Part shown: positions 26,526 to 34,386 of the stretch, one piece after another | Position numbering within the stretch: position 1 is the stretch's first letter | Layout of the letters: every line of letters starts with the position of its first letter | Assembly (NCBI RefSeq): GCF_003143855.1 | Contig: NZ_QFRK01000062.1 | Coordinates: 5,651 to 44,232 of the forward strand | Direction of reading: 5' to 3' | Length of the DNA: 38,582 nt | Source of the DNA: Streptomyces sp. NWU339 | GTDB taxonomy: Bacteria; Actinomycetota; Actinomycetes; Streptomycetales; Streptomycetaceae | The notes under the pieces: model-generated | Told to the model about the DNA's origin: nothing | Database searches by the model: none | The model's input: only the letters and a program-made list of their open reading frames with translations | Made by a program: the position numbers and the translations under genes

Positions 26526-26557
26526 TGCGGAGGCCTCCTGGTCTGACGACCTTCGAG

Positions 26558-26577
26558 GGGCACCATGACGGGTGCCC
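26558..26577 (-). promoter_or_regulatory. hairpin in the gcvP leader, expression-platform candidate
   Basis: GGGCACC pairs with GGTGCCC around a 6-base loop, between the second glycine aptamer and the gcvP ribosome site. The ribosome site itself (26529-26538) is a 10-bp palindrome. Either could be the switching element. There is no U run for intrinsic termination. Confidence 0.45.
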
Positions 26578-26584
26578 GGACGGC

Positions 26585-26790
26585 CTCCCCCTCTGTCATC
26601 TCAACCTGAGAGCTTCACCGGACCGCCGCAGGGCGCCCGGCTTTCACCGTCGGTGAGAGCGGGAGCCGTCGACACCCGCCCTGCTTTCCAGAGTGACCTC
26701 GTCCATGCGGTACGTGGGCCTGAGAGTTTCCGGGGAGGATTTGCTCCTTCGGCGCCCTCCGATGGTGTCCGGAGGACTCTCCCGCACGGG
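26585..26790 (-). ncRNA. tandem glycine riboswitch upstream of gcvP
   Basis: The first aptamer, read on the minus strand, has GCGGGAGAGTCC, then GGCGCCGAAGGAGCAA, ACTCTCAGGC and CTCTGGAAAGCAG, the conserved blocks of glycine aptamer I. The second has CTCACCGACGGTGAAAGCC, GCTCTCAGGT and GACAGAGGGGG, the blocks of aptamer II. The two are joined by a short linker, the cooperative arrangement. In known cases glycine binding turns on the cleavage system, which fits the gene that follows. Confidence 0.93.
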
Positions 26791-26912
26791 GTCAGCAGCC
26801 GCTGTCAGCGTACCAGCGAGGGCAACCCCCGGACCTTCGAGTGGCCGCCGGACCAATTGTGCCGTTTCGTAGTGCTGACGAATGATTGCGGAGTGCGACC
26901 AGTGGAGGGCCC

Positions 26913-27290
26913 GTGCAGACCGACATCGATCCGCGCAACCTGATCGGCCGCAAGGCGTTCGACCGCAACGGAACCCGGATCGGCACCATCGACGAGGTCT
27001 ATCTCGACGACGCCACCGGCGTACCCGAGTGGGCGGCGATACGCACCGGCTTGTTCAGCAGGGACGCCTTCGTCCCCCTGGAGCCGAGCGAACTGATCGA
27101 CGGCAGCCTCCACATACCCTTCGAACGCGCCCTGATCAAGGACGCTCCCGACTTCGGCGTGGGCCGCCACCTCTCCCCGGAGCAGGAGCTCCAGCTCTAC
27201 CACCACTACGGTCTGGACATCTCCGCGCCTCCCCCGCTTCCGGACCACGACTTCGGCAAACTCGCCGACCGCGACGACCGCCCGGCCTGA
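26913..27290 (+). CDS. PRC-barrel domain protein
   Basis: A 125-residue protein with an N-terminal PRC-barrel: NLIGRKAFDRNGTRIGTIDE followed by VPEWAAIRTGLFSRDAFVPL. A helical C-terminal part contains HLSPEQELQLYHHYGLD. This composition is common in actinomycetes, where such proteins may bind RNA or membranes or respond to stress; the role is not known. GTG 26913 is preceded by GGAGGGCCC, better than the ATG at 26886. It converges on dinB. Confidence 0.85.
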   Translation: MQTDIDPRNLIGRKAFDRNGTRIGTIDEVYLDDATGVPEWAAIRTGLFSRDAFVPLEPSELIDGSLHIPFERALIKDAPDFGVGRHLSPEQELQLYHHYGLDISAPPPLPDHDFGKLADRDDRPA

Positions 27291-27320
27291 CGGCCCCGGA
27301 GCCGGGAGCACGAAGCCCAC

Positions 27321-28757
27321 TCACACCTGCGAGGGCCCCGGGCCCATGACACCGGGACTCGCCCCCGAACCGTCGCCCGTCTCCGCGCCGGCCCGCGGTC
27401 TCTCGCCCTCCCCGGGGCTTGGATCCACCAGCGGCAGCGGATCCGCCGGTTGCAGGGCCGGGTCGTCGGTGCGGAAGGTCTTCACCCGTCCCACCGCCGA
27501 GCCGGGCGTCTCGAACCGGACCGTGACCCGACCCAGGCCGCTGCCCTGTACCCACCCGTGCCCGTACTCGGTGTGCCGTACGTCGTGTCCGGCCGGCCAG
27601 CGCCGCTCCGTGCTCGTCTGCTGCTCTTCCCCCATGGGTGCGGTCACCTGGTCCTCCTCGCCCGGCGACTCCTCCGCCCGGCCCCCCGCTGCCTGTGCGA
27701 ACAAGTCCTCCTGGGTGTAGTCCGCGAGTCCGCTGACCCCGACGCCCAGCAGCCGTACTCCGCCTGTCGTGTCGACCGATTCCAGCAGCCGTGCCGCCGC
27801 CTCCCGCACCACCGCCGGATCGTCCGTGGGCCCCCGCAGCGTCTCGGACCGGGTGAGCGTCGAGAAGTCGTAGCGCCGCACCTTCAGCACGATGGTCCGT
27901 CCCGCCAGCCCCGCTCCCCGCAGCCTGCGCACACAGCGATCGGCGAGCCGCCGCACCTCCGTACCGACTCGCACCCGGTCGTGGATGTCCACGTCATACG
28001 TGTCCTCGACCGACACCGACTTCGTCTCCCGCTCGGCCACCACGGGCCGTTCGTCCCGCGCCAGGGCCATGGCGTACAGCGCGTGTCCGTGTGCTTTGCC
28101 GAGCAACCGCACCAGCTCGTCCTCCCCCGCCTCGGCGAGCTCGTCGACCGTGTGGATCCCGGCCCTGCGCAGGTGGTCACCGGTGGCGGGCCCCACTCCC
28201 GGCAGCGTCCGGACCGGGAGCGGCGCCAGCAGGGCCCGCTCCCTCCCCGGCTCGATGAGCACCAGCCCGTCGGGCTTCGCCTGCTCCGAGGCGATCTTCG
28301 CCAGCATCTTGGAGGCGGCGAGCCCGACGGACCCGGTGAGCCCGGTGACCTCCCGTATGTCCGCGCGCAGTTTCGCCCCGGCCAGCCGGGCCGACCGCTC
28401 GTCCCAGGCCGCCCCGCCGGCCTCCAGGTCCACGAACGCCTCGTCCAGGCTCAATGGCTCCACCAGCGGCGACAGCGCCCGCAGCAGCCCCATCACCTGG
28501 TCGCTGATCGACCGGTAGAACGCGAAGCGCGGCACGAGATACGCCGCGTTCGGCGCGAGCCGCCGCGCCTGCGCCATGGGCAGCGCGGAACGCACGCCGA
28601 AGATCCGGGCCTCGTACGAGGCGGTGGCGACCACTCCACGCGGCCCGAGCCCGCCCACGATCACGGCTTTCCCTCGCAGGCTCGGCTTGGACGCCTGCTC
28701 CACCGAGGCGAAGAAGGCATCCATGTCGAGATGCAGGATGGTAGGCGCGGATCTCAC
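27321..28757 (-). CDS. dinB: DNA polymerase IV (Y family) with C-terminal extension
   Basis: A 478-residue translesion polymerase. The catalytic carboxylates are in LHLDMDAFF (Asp11) and SLDEAF (Asp105/Glu106). The thumb has a helix-hairpin-helix (TLPGVGPATGDHLRRAGI), and the little-finger domain includes SVSVEDTYD. YTQEDLF near residue 350 may be a sliding-clamp binding motif, with F as its final aromatic. Beyond that lie about 110 residues not found in E. coli DinB, with a small beta-barrel-like unit (WPAGHDVRHTEYGHGWVQGS) and an acidic, Pro-rich tail. I remember this tail from other Streptomyces DinB proteins. GTG 28757 is the start. Confidence 0.93.
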   Translation of the reverse strand: MRSAPTILHLDMDAFFASVEQASKPSLRGKAVIVGGLGPRGVVATASYEARIFGVRSALPMAQARRLAPNAAYLVPRFAFYRSISDQVMGLLRALSPLVEPLSLDEAFVDLEAGGAAWDERSARLAGAKLRADIREVTGLTGSVGLAASKMLAKIASEQAKPDGLVLIEPGRERALLAPLPVRTLPGVGPATGDHLRRAGIHTVDELAEAGEDELVRLLGKAHGHALYAMALARDERPVVAERETKSVSVEDTYDVDIHDRVRVGTEVRRLADRCVRRLRGAGLAGRTIVLKVRRYDFSTLTRSETLRGPTDDPAVVREAAARLLESVDTTGGVRLLGVGVSGLADYTQEDLFAQAAGGRAEESPGEEDQVTAPMGEEQQTSTERRWPAGHDVRHTEYGHGWVQGSGLGRVTVRFETPGSAVGRVKTFRTDDPALQPADPLPLVDPSPGEGERPRAGAETGDGSGASPGVMGPGPSQV

Positions 28758-28856
28758 ATCTCCGATGCTGCCCTACGCCACTGACAATGCCCTGCCGCAC
28801 GGGCCGTCCACCGACCACCCCTGAACCACACGGGCCGCTCAGCCGGCCCCGACGGC

Positions 28857-29543
28857 TCAGACCGCGCGGTTCCGCCGCCGCGCCAGCTCATCCGTCGGGT
28901 TGGGCCCGATCAGCGTCTCCCCGGTGTCGACACGCTCCCCGTGCAACTGTGACAGCGCGCTCTCGACATCCCGCCACACCACACCGACGGCGATCCCGAA
29001 GATCCCCTGGCCGCCCTGGAGCAGGGCATGGACCTCATCCGGCGTGTCGCACTCGTAGACCGTGGCTCCGTCGCTCATCAGCGTCATGCGCTCCAGGTCA
29101 CGAAAGCCTCGCTCCCGCAGATGCTGGACGGTGGTGCGGATGTTCTGCAGCGACACGCCGGTGTCCAGGAACCGCTTGACGATCTTCAGGACGACGACGT
29201 CCCGGAAGCTGTACAGCCGCTGTGTCCCGGAGCCGTGCGCGGGCCGCACACTTGGCTCGACCAGCCCCGTGCGGGCCCAGTAATCCAGTTGCCGATAGGT
29301 GATGCCGGCAGCCGCGCAGGCCGTGGGGCCGCGATAGCCGATCTCCTCGGACACCATGGACGTCGCCGCCCCTCCGCTGCTCGGCACGGCGGCCGGCCGC
29401 TGCGGAGCATGATCGGCCGCACTGCCGTGATGGGCATACGCCCCGCTCGCGCGGAGCTGAGGGCCTGGGTGAGGGTACCGACCGCTCGCCCCGAGACCGC
29501 GTCCGGGGGCACCCCCGGCCGTACCGTCGCCGGTGCTTCTCAC
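28857..29543 (-). CDS. MerR family regulator (Rv1830-type)
   Basis: A 228-residue regulator. About 60 disordered Gly/Ala/His residues precede a MerR helix-turn-helix: TACAAAGITYRQLDYWARTG, LVEPSVRPAHGSGTQRLYSF, then DVVVLKIVKRFLDTGVSLQN. The C-terminal half is a conserved domain (ATVYECDTPDEVHALLQGGQ) found in the actinobacterial regulator beside gcvP/gcvB. By position it matches Rv1830 of Mycobacterium. GTG 29543 follows GGAGG; a longer in-frame extension is rejected because the -10 box lies inside it. A well-formed promoter and two dyads lie upstream. Confidence 0.9.
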   Translation of the reverse strand: MRSTGDGTAGGAPGRGLGASGRYPHPGPQLRASGAYAHHGSAADHAPQRPAAVPSSGGAATSMVSEEIGYRGPTACAAAGITYRQLDYWARTGLVEPSVRPAHGSGTQRLYSFRDVVVLKIVKRFLDTGVSLQNIRTTVQHLRERGFRDLERMTLMSDGATVYECDTPDEVHALLQGGQGIFGIAVGVVWRDVESALSQLHGERVDTGETLIGPNPTDELARRRNRAV

Positions 29544-29573
29544 GCCGACCTCCGTCCTCGACCTGCCTCCTCG

Positions 29574-29602
29574 ACGGTAGGCAGTCACCAAGGGTGCGTC
29601 AA
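29574..29602 (-). promoter_or_regulatory. promoter of the MerR gene
   Basis: TTGACG (29597-29602), a 17-base spacer and TACCGT (29574-29579) on the minus strand form a near-ideal housekeeping promoter, with +1 about 25 bp before the GTG. Confidence 0.75.
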
Positions 29603-29611
29603 CGATCGCCA

Positions 29612-29637
29612 CACTCGGCACGCCGAGTGATAATCAC
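29612..29637. promoter_or_regulatory. two dyads upstream of the MerR promoter
   Basis: CACTCGGC-AC-GCCGAGTG (29612-29629) is a perfect 8-bp inverted repeat overlapping GTGATAATCAC (29627-29637), a second dyad. Both lie just upstream of the -35 box, a place suited to a regulator-binding site. Confidence 0.5.
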
Positions 29638-29761
29638 CCTAAGAGTGGTTTCCCGTGCCCCACCGCGGGGAAAGGCTAGCCGAATGCCTTCCGCGCGGGC
29701 CGTGCGACGCCCTCGCGCACCGCCGACCCGAGCGGAAATCCGGCGGGACGGTCACCGCCGC

Positions 29762-30235
29762 TCACTGACTGCTGGAGCCGAAATCCTCCGGCGAGATCTG
29801 GTCGAGGAACTCGCGGAACTTCTCCACCTCGTCCTCCTGCTCGTCCGGGATGGCGATCCCCGCGTCGTCGAGGACTGTGTCACTGCCGTAGATCGGCGTC
29901 CCCGTGCGCAGCGCCAGCGCTATGGCGTCGGACGGCCGGGCACTCACCTCCACGCCGCTGGCGAAGACCAGCTCCGCGTAGAAGACCCCCTCGCGCAAAT
30001 CCGTGATGCGCACTTCCGTGAGCTCTTGGCCAACGGCTTCCAGCACGTCCTTGAAGAGGTCGTGGGTCAGCGGGCGCGCCGGAGCCATGCCCTGCTGGGC
30101 GAAGGCGATGGCCGTCGCCTCCCCCGGCCCGATCCAGATGGGGAGGTACCGGTCGCCTCCCACTTCGCGCAGCAGCACGATCGGTTGGTTCGAGGGCATT
30201 TCGACCCGGACACCTACGACATCGAGCTCGTTCAC
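29762..30235 (-). CDS. bifunctional nuclease family protein (DUF151)
   Basis: A 157-residue BFN-domain protein: MNELDVVGVRVEMPSNQPIV, LLREVGGDRYLPIWIGPGEA, RPLTHDLFKDVLEA and SARPSDAIALALRTGTPIYG. The family is named for plant proteins with RNase and DNase activity; nuclease activity of bacterial members is not firmly shown. A GTG start at 30235 directly precedes the conserved N-terminus. It lies between the two MerR genes, as Rv1829 does in Mycobacterium. TAGGGT just upstream may be the -10 box of a leaderless transcript. Confidence 0.93.
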   Translation of the reverse strand: MNELDVVGVRVEMPSNQPIVLLREVGGDRYLPIWIGPGEATAIAFAQQGMAPARPLTHDLFKDVLEAVGQELTEVRITDLREGVFYAELVFASGVEVSARPSDAIALALRTGTPIYGSDTVLDDAGIAIPDEQEDEVEKFREFLDQISPEDFGSSSQ

Positions 30236-30318
30236 ACAGCAACCCTAGGCCGTGCCCGGGACGTTTGGGTAGTCGGGCCGGGATCAGGTGGCCGATCCGG
30301 TCCCCCGATCCGCGCCCC

Positions 30319-31062
30319 TCAGGGCAGCCGCACCCCGAGTGCCGAGCTCACCAGCGCGGCGTGCAGCTTCACCGTGAGACCGGCGAGCTCCTTCGCACGC
30401 GCCTCCGCATGAGCCCTGGTCTGCGGGTTGCGGTGGCGTTTGAGCGGGGCGACGACCTGGTCCACCAGCCCGGCTTCCCGCTCCGCGGCGGCCTTCATCG
30501 CCCTCAGGTGTCTCGGCTCGATCCCGAACCGCCCCAACTCGGTGATGAGACCGGCGACGGTGACCGCCTCGGCGTCGTACACCTCGTCCTCGACGGGAGC
30601 GAGCAGCCCGTACGACTCCCACTCCGCGAGCTGCTCCTGGTCGATGTCGGCGGCCGCCAGCAGCTGCGCCCGCCCGATCCGGGCCGCCGTGGCGGCAGGA
30701 TCGGCGGACGGCTCGGGGCCGGCTTCCCCGTCCCGCTGCCGGGACAGCACCGGTAGCGGGAGGGCCTCGCCGCGCTCCATCGCCGCCAAGTGCTCGCGGA
30801 TCACCTTGAGCGGCAGATAGTGGTCCCGCTGCATCCGCAGAACATGCCCGAGCCGCTCGACGTCCGCCGCGCTGAACTTGCGATACCCCGAGGGGGTCCG
30901 CTGCGGCTCGATGAGCCCCTCCGACTCCAGGAAGCGGATCTTGGAGATGGTGACTTCGGGGAACTCCTCGCGCAGCACGTTCAGCACCGTGCCGATGCTC
31001 ATCAGTCCAGTTTCCGCGGCGGCGGTGCCGGGCACGGCACCGCCGCTCGGTGTGTGAAGCAT
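30319..31062 (-). CDS. ftsR: MerR family regulator, FtsR type
   Basis: A 247-residue MerR protein. After 20 residues comes the helix-turn-helix MSIGTVLNVLREEFPEVTIS, KIRFLESEGLIEPQRTPSGY and RKFSAADVERLGHVLRMQRD, then a C-terminal domain with RAQLLAAADIDQEQLAEWES. This sequence and its place beside the FHA protein match FtsR of Corynebacterium and Rv1828 of Mycobacterium. FtsR activates ftsZ in Corynebacterium. ATG 31062 follows GGAAGG. Ortholog assignment rests on remembered sequence and synteny. Confidence 0.85.
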   Translation of the reverse strand: MLHTPSGGAVPGTAAAETGLMSIGTVLNVLREEFPEVTISKIRFLESEGLIEPQRTPSGYRKFSAADVERLGHVLRMQRDHYLPLKVIREHLAAMERGEALPLPVLSRQRDGEAGPEPSADPAATAARIGRAQLLAAADIDQEQLAEWESYGLLAPVEDEVYDAEAVTVAGLITELGRFGIEPRHLRAMKAAAEREAGLVDQVVAPLKRHRNPQTRAHAEARAKELAGLTVKLHAALVSSALGVRLP

Positions 31063-31108
31063 GGACCTTCCCTGGGGTCAGGGTGCCCCGGACGGAACCC
31101 GGGGAGGA

Positions 31109-31927
31109 TCAGTAGCCCCGCTGGCTCGCGTAGAACACCAGCCGGTACTTGCCGATCTGCACCTCGTCACCGTTCGACAGACCGACCTGGTCGATCCGCT
31201 CACGGTTGACGTACGTGCCGTTCAGACTGCCCACGTCGGCCACCGTGAAGGAACCGTCCTGGCCGCGGCGGAACTCCACGTGCCGACGCGAGACCGTCAC
31301 GTCGTCCAGGAAGATGTCGCTCTGCGGGTGCCGGCCGGCCGTCGTCAGGTCACCGTCCAGCAGGAAGCGGCTGCCCGAGTTCGGCCCGCGGCGCACGACC
31401 AGGAGTGCCGAACCCACCGGCAGCGCATCGACGGCCGCCTGCGCCTCGGGCGACAGCATCGGCATCTGCGTTTGGCCGGTGACCTCCGCGTCGTAGGCCT
31501 CAAGACCGGAGATGGAGATGGTGGAGGTCGTCTCGGAGGGACGCTCCGGGGCGACTCCGGGCCGGAGCGGAGCTCCACAGTTGGAGCAGAACCGGCTGTT
31601 CTCCGGGTTGCGGTTACCGCACCTCGCACATACCAGGACCGACATGGACGGATCCTCCTGCCCACCGGGGGCTTGGGACGCGTACGGGTCGGAGAACCCT
31701 CCACCCGTACCTGAGGTTGACGGTTGCCCGAAACCTATGCCGCTCGACTGCGCAGGGTCAACCGACGGCGCGCCCTGACCTCCCGCAACGCCCTCGCCCT
31801 GACCGCCCACCTGGTCCCGGAACAGCGGACGTGAACCTTCCGCCTCCGGCTGTGCGCGATGCCGGGCAGTCTCGCTGTCGCGGCCTTCTCGTGCGCTCTT
31901 GCCGAACAACTTCCCAAACAACTTCAC
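31109..31927 (-). CDS. FHA domain protein with zinc ribbon (GarA/OdhI-like)
   Basis: A 272-residue protein. The first 95 residues are charged and Gly-rich and begin VKLFGKLFGK. A zinc ribbon CARCGNRN...CSNCG (about 105-125) follows, then ERPSETTSTISISG, which resembles the ETTS phosphorylation site of GarA/OdhI. The C-terminal FHA domain has GRHPQSDIFLDD, SRRHVEFRR and LNGTYVNRERID. In Mycobacterium and Corynebacterium these proteins, switched by Ser/Thr kinases such as PknB, control 2-oxoglutarate use. GTG 31927 follows AAGGGGAA. It is much longer than GarA (about 160) because of the N-terminal part and ribbon. Confidence 0.9.
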   Translation of the reverse strand: MKLFGKLFGKSAREGRDSETARHRAQPEAEGSRPLFRDQVGGQGEGVAGGQGAPSVDPAQSSGIGFGQPSTSGTGGGFSDPYASQAPGGQEDPSMSVLVCARCGNRNPENSRFCSNCGAPLRPGVAPERPSETTSTISISGLEAYDAEVTGQTQMPMLSPEAQAAVDALPVGSALLVVRRGPNSGSRFLLDGDLTTAGRHPQSDIFLDDVTVSRRHVEFRRGQDGSFTVADVGSLNGTYVNRERIDQVGLSNGDEVQIGKYRLVFYASQRGY

Positions 31928-32117
31928 GGGCGATTCCCCTTGACCGAAACAGACCCGCCCGTGGGGCAGGACGAACCCTGACTGAACACATTGGCCGACC
32001 CGGACATCCTCACAACGTCCGTATCCACCAGACAGTTTCCACCACGCACCACCCATTCGGTGCGCCGACCCCCCGCAACCTCATGCCCTCGCCGATCACC
32101 CTCCATGCACCCCCGGT
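31928..32117. other. intergenic region upstream of the FHA gene
   Basis: In Mycobacterium gcvH lies at this point between the DUF881 genes and garA. Here only 190 bp of non-coding sequence remain, with no lipoyl-domain codons and no clear hairpin. It presumably holds the FHA gene promoter. Confidence 0.6.
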
Positions 32118-33017
32118 TCACTGGGAGGACGACCGAGCGTAGTCAGGCTGCTTCGCCGGCCGCAAGGCATCCACGACGATCTTGGCCGACCGCTCCACGG
32201 AGGCGGTGGCCTGTTCCTTCTCGAGAGTCTGCACCACACCTCCTGGGATGTTGAGCGCCGGCTCGAGGTCCTGCGGCTTGCCGATGACCTTGAAACGATA
32301 GGGAGCAGTGATCTTGTTCCCGTCGACGCTCACCCCATTGCCGGAATCGGCCAGATAGGTGCCCGCCACGACCCGCACGCCGTCCAACTGAATGGCCTCG
32401 GCGCCGGCCGCGCGCAGCTCCTGGACGGCGTCGAGCAGCATGTTCGCCTTCACCATCCCCTTCGTGTCCTCGATGACCAACGTGATGCCGGGCCCCTGCG
32501 CGGCCACGGTTCCCGCCAGGATGCCGAGTTGCCGTTCCTTCTCGGCCGTCTGTCTCCGGGCCTCCTCGGCCTGGTCGGAGCTGTTCTCCAACTCGTCACG
32601 CTGCTTCTCGAGCCCTTGCTTCTCATCCTCAAGACGCTCTGTGCGGTCGTCGAGTTCATCGAGGATACGAACAAGATCTTCCTGGCGAGCACCGCGCAGG
32701 GCACTGTCACCCTCGCTGTTCGAGGCGACCTGGACGGCCAGGCCGAAACCCAGGCCGAACAGCAGCACGGCGACAATGAGTTGAGCTCGGGTGATCCGTG
32801 GCGGCCACAGCCCCTTCACCAGCCGCTGCCGTCCGGTCAGACCGGATCCGGGCGGCTCCGGCGGTGTCTGCCCGTCCTCGACCGCGGGCGCGGGCGCGGA
32901 CACCTCGTCGGGCAGCTCCTTGCGGAGACTGCCACCGGATGCCGGGCGTGGTCCGGGTACCGGGCGTGCTCCGGCTGTCGGCTCGGGCGTCGTCCTGTCG
33001 TGCTCGTGATCGCTCAT
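32118..33017 (-). CDS. DUF881 family membrane protein
   Basis: A 299-residue protein. A Pro-rich cytoplasmic N-terminus of about 75 residues is followed by one membrane span (LIVAVLLFGLGFGLAVQVAS), a coiled coil (about 105-165: RILDELDDRTERLEDEKQGL) and the DUF881 domain with GPGITLVIEDTKG and LRAAGAEAIQLDGVRVVAGT. Relatives (YlxW/YlxX of Bacillus) lie near cell-division genes, and the role is unknown. ATG 33017 follows TGAGG. A GTG at 33026 overlapping the sbp stop as GTGA is the alternative. Confidence 0.9.
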   Translation of the reverse strand: MSDHEHDRTTPEPTAGARPVPGPRPASGGSLRKELPDEVSAPAPAVEDGQTPPEPPGSGLTGRQRLVKGLWPPRITRAQLIVAVLLFGLGFGLAVQVASNSEGDSALRGARQEDLVRILDELDDRTERLEDEKQGLEKQRDELENSSDQAEEARRQTAEKERQLGILAGTVAAQGPGITLVIEDTKGMVKANMLLDAVQELRAAGAEAIQLDGVRVVAGTYLADSGNGVSVDGNKITAPYRFKVIGKPQDLEPALNIPGGVVQTLEKEQATASVERSAKIVVDALRPAKQPDYARSSSQ

Positions 33018-33022
33018 CGGCC

Positions 33023-33355
33023 TCACGCCCGAAACACGTGCCGGCGGATCGCCGCGGCGTTGGAGAAGATCCGGATGCCGAGGACGACCACGACCCCGGT
33101 GGACAGCTGGGCCCCCACGCCCAGCTTGTCGCCGAGGAAGACGATCAGTGCGGCCACCACCACGTTCGACAGGAACGACACCACGAAGACCTTGTCGTCG
33201 AAGATGCCGTCGAGCATGGCCCGCAGCCCGCCGAAGACGGCGTCGAGCGCCGCCACGACGGCGATCGGCAGATAAGGCTCGACGACCGCCGGAACCTCGG
33301 GCCGGACCAACAGGCCGGCCACGACTCCCACGACGAGGCCCAGTACGGCGATCAC
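33023..33355 (-). CDS. sbp: small basic protein Sbp (DUF1290)
   Basis: A 110-residue membrane protein with three hydrophobic segments: MIAVLGLVVGVVAGLLVRPE, a middle one around YLPIAVVAALDAVFGGLRAM and VVSFLSNVVVAALIVFLGDK. It is the DUF1290/Sbp family, found between two DUF881 genes in many Gram-positives. GTG 33355 overlaps the previous stop (GTGA) and follows GAAGGG. The function is unknown; the name is historical. Confidence 0.93.
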   Translation of the reverse strand: MIAVLGLVVGVVAGLLVRPEVPAVVEPYLPIAVVAALDAVFGGLRAMLDGIFDDKVFVVSFLSNVVVAALIVFLGDKLGVGAQLSTGVVVVLGIRIFSNAAAIRRHVFRA

Positions 33356-34275
33356 GATATGCCCTTCTCAGTTGCAGGTGTCGTCTCGGTTATCGGTTGT
33401 GCGGTTCGTACGATCACACTCGGCGCGGCGGGCAGCCGGAGGTCGTCCTCCACCGAAAGTTCGGTGCGGATGTCGTAGCTCTCCTCCAGGGCCTGCAGAT
33501 ACAGCCCGTCCGCACTGTTCTGGAACCGGCTGCTGAGTTGTCGACCGTCCCCCACCGCGAGCACCGTGTACGGCGGTACCAGCGGCCTGTTGTCGACCAG
33601 TATCGCGTCTCCCGCGGCCCTGATCGCAGACAGAGCGGTCAGCCGCTGCCCATTGATCGAGACGGCCTCGGCGCCGGACTCCCACAGGCCGTTGACCACG
33701 CGTTGCATATCACGGTCGCGGACCCGCCCGGTGTCGGAGAACCCGGAGGTGGACCGCGCGTCGCCGTCCCCGCCGACGCTCGTGTCCTTGGCGTCGTTCA
33801 CCACGAGCTTCACTCCGGGCCCGTGCACCGCGACGGCACCCGCCAGGACGCCCACCAGCTCGGTACGGTCGCCCTCACCGCTGTGCTTGAGCGCCTCGCG
33901 CTGCCGTGCGCCCACATCGTCACGGAGTGCGTCGACGCCGTCCTTGAGCTTGTCCGCCGCCTCGGTCTCGCGGTCGATCCTGTCGATCAGTTCCTCGCGC
34001 TCCTTGGCGACGACGGGGGCCGCCACCCTGGCCTGCGCGGCTCCCACGGTCACGACCAGGGCGGCGAGCACCAGACCACCGGCGAGCCCCAGTTTCGCCC
34101 TGAGGGTCTTCGGCATACCGCCGCTGCCGTCGGCCTGCTTCCGCGCGGCGGCCTCGGCGTATCCCTCGTCGAGGCTGTGGTCCATCACATTGGTGAGCAA
34201 CGACATGGACGCGTCCGGGCGCGGAGGCCGCTGGGGTGTGCTCCGAACGGGGGGTTGCTGCGGCATGCCGCACAT
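33352..34275 (-). CDS. DUF881 family membrane protein (second copy)
   Basis: A 307-residue protein with the same plan as the other DUF881 gene: a polar N-terminus with SLLTNVMDHSLDEGYAEAA, one span (LAGGLVLAALVVTVGAAQ), a coiled coil (about 90-130: EREELIDRIDRETEAADKL), then HGPGVKLVVNDAKD and SGAEAVSINGQRLTALSAIR. The two DUF881 copies flank Sbp and are translationally coupled to it, so a membrane complex of the three is plausible. ATG 34275 has no good ribosome site, and an in-frame ATG at 34266 is possible. Confidence 0.9.
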   Translation of the reverse strand: MCGMPQQPPVRSTPQRPPRPDASMSLLTNVMDHSLDEGYAEAAARKQADGSGGMPKTLRAKLGLAGGLVLAALVVTVGAAQARVAAPVVAKEREELIDRIDRETEAADKLKDGVDALRDDVGARQREALKHSGEGDRTELVGVLAGAVAVHGPGVKLVVNDAKDTSVGGDGDARSTSGFSDTGRVRDRDMQRVVNGLWESGAEAVSINGQRLTALSAIRAAGDAILVDNRPLVPPYTVLAVGDGRQLSSRFQNSADGLYLQALEESYDIRTELSVEDDLRLPAAPSVIVRTAQPITETTPATEKGIS

Positions 34276-34386
34276 CGTCGCACGCCACGGCCACTACCTC
34301 CGAACGGACCCTACCGGCGTGCCGGACAGGCCCCGTTGGGGACACTTGTCCGGCACGCACGTGTACCGCTGGTTCTGCCGTCCCGC

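Noticed and set aside
29544..29621. longer N-terminus of the MerR gene next to dinB
   Set aside because: The -10 box and the ribosome site for GTG 29543 lie inside this stretch, so it is leader sequence.
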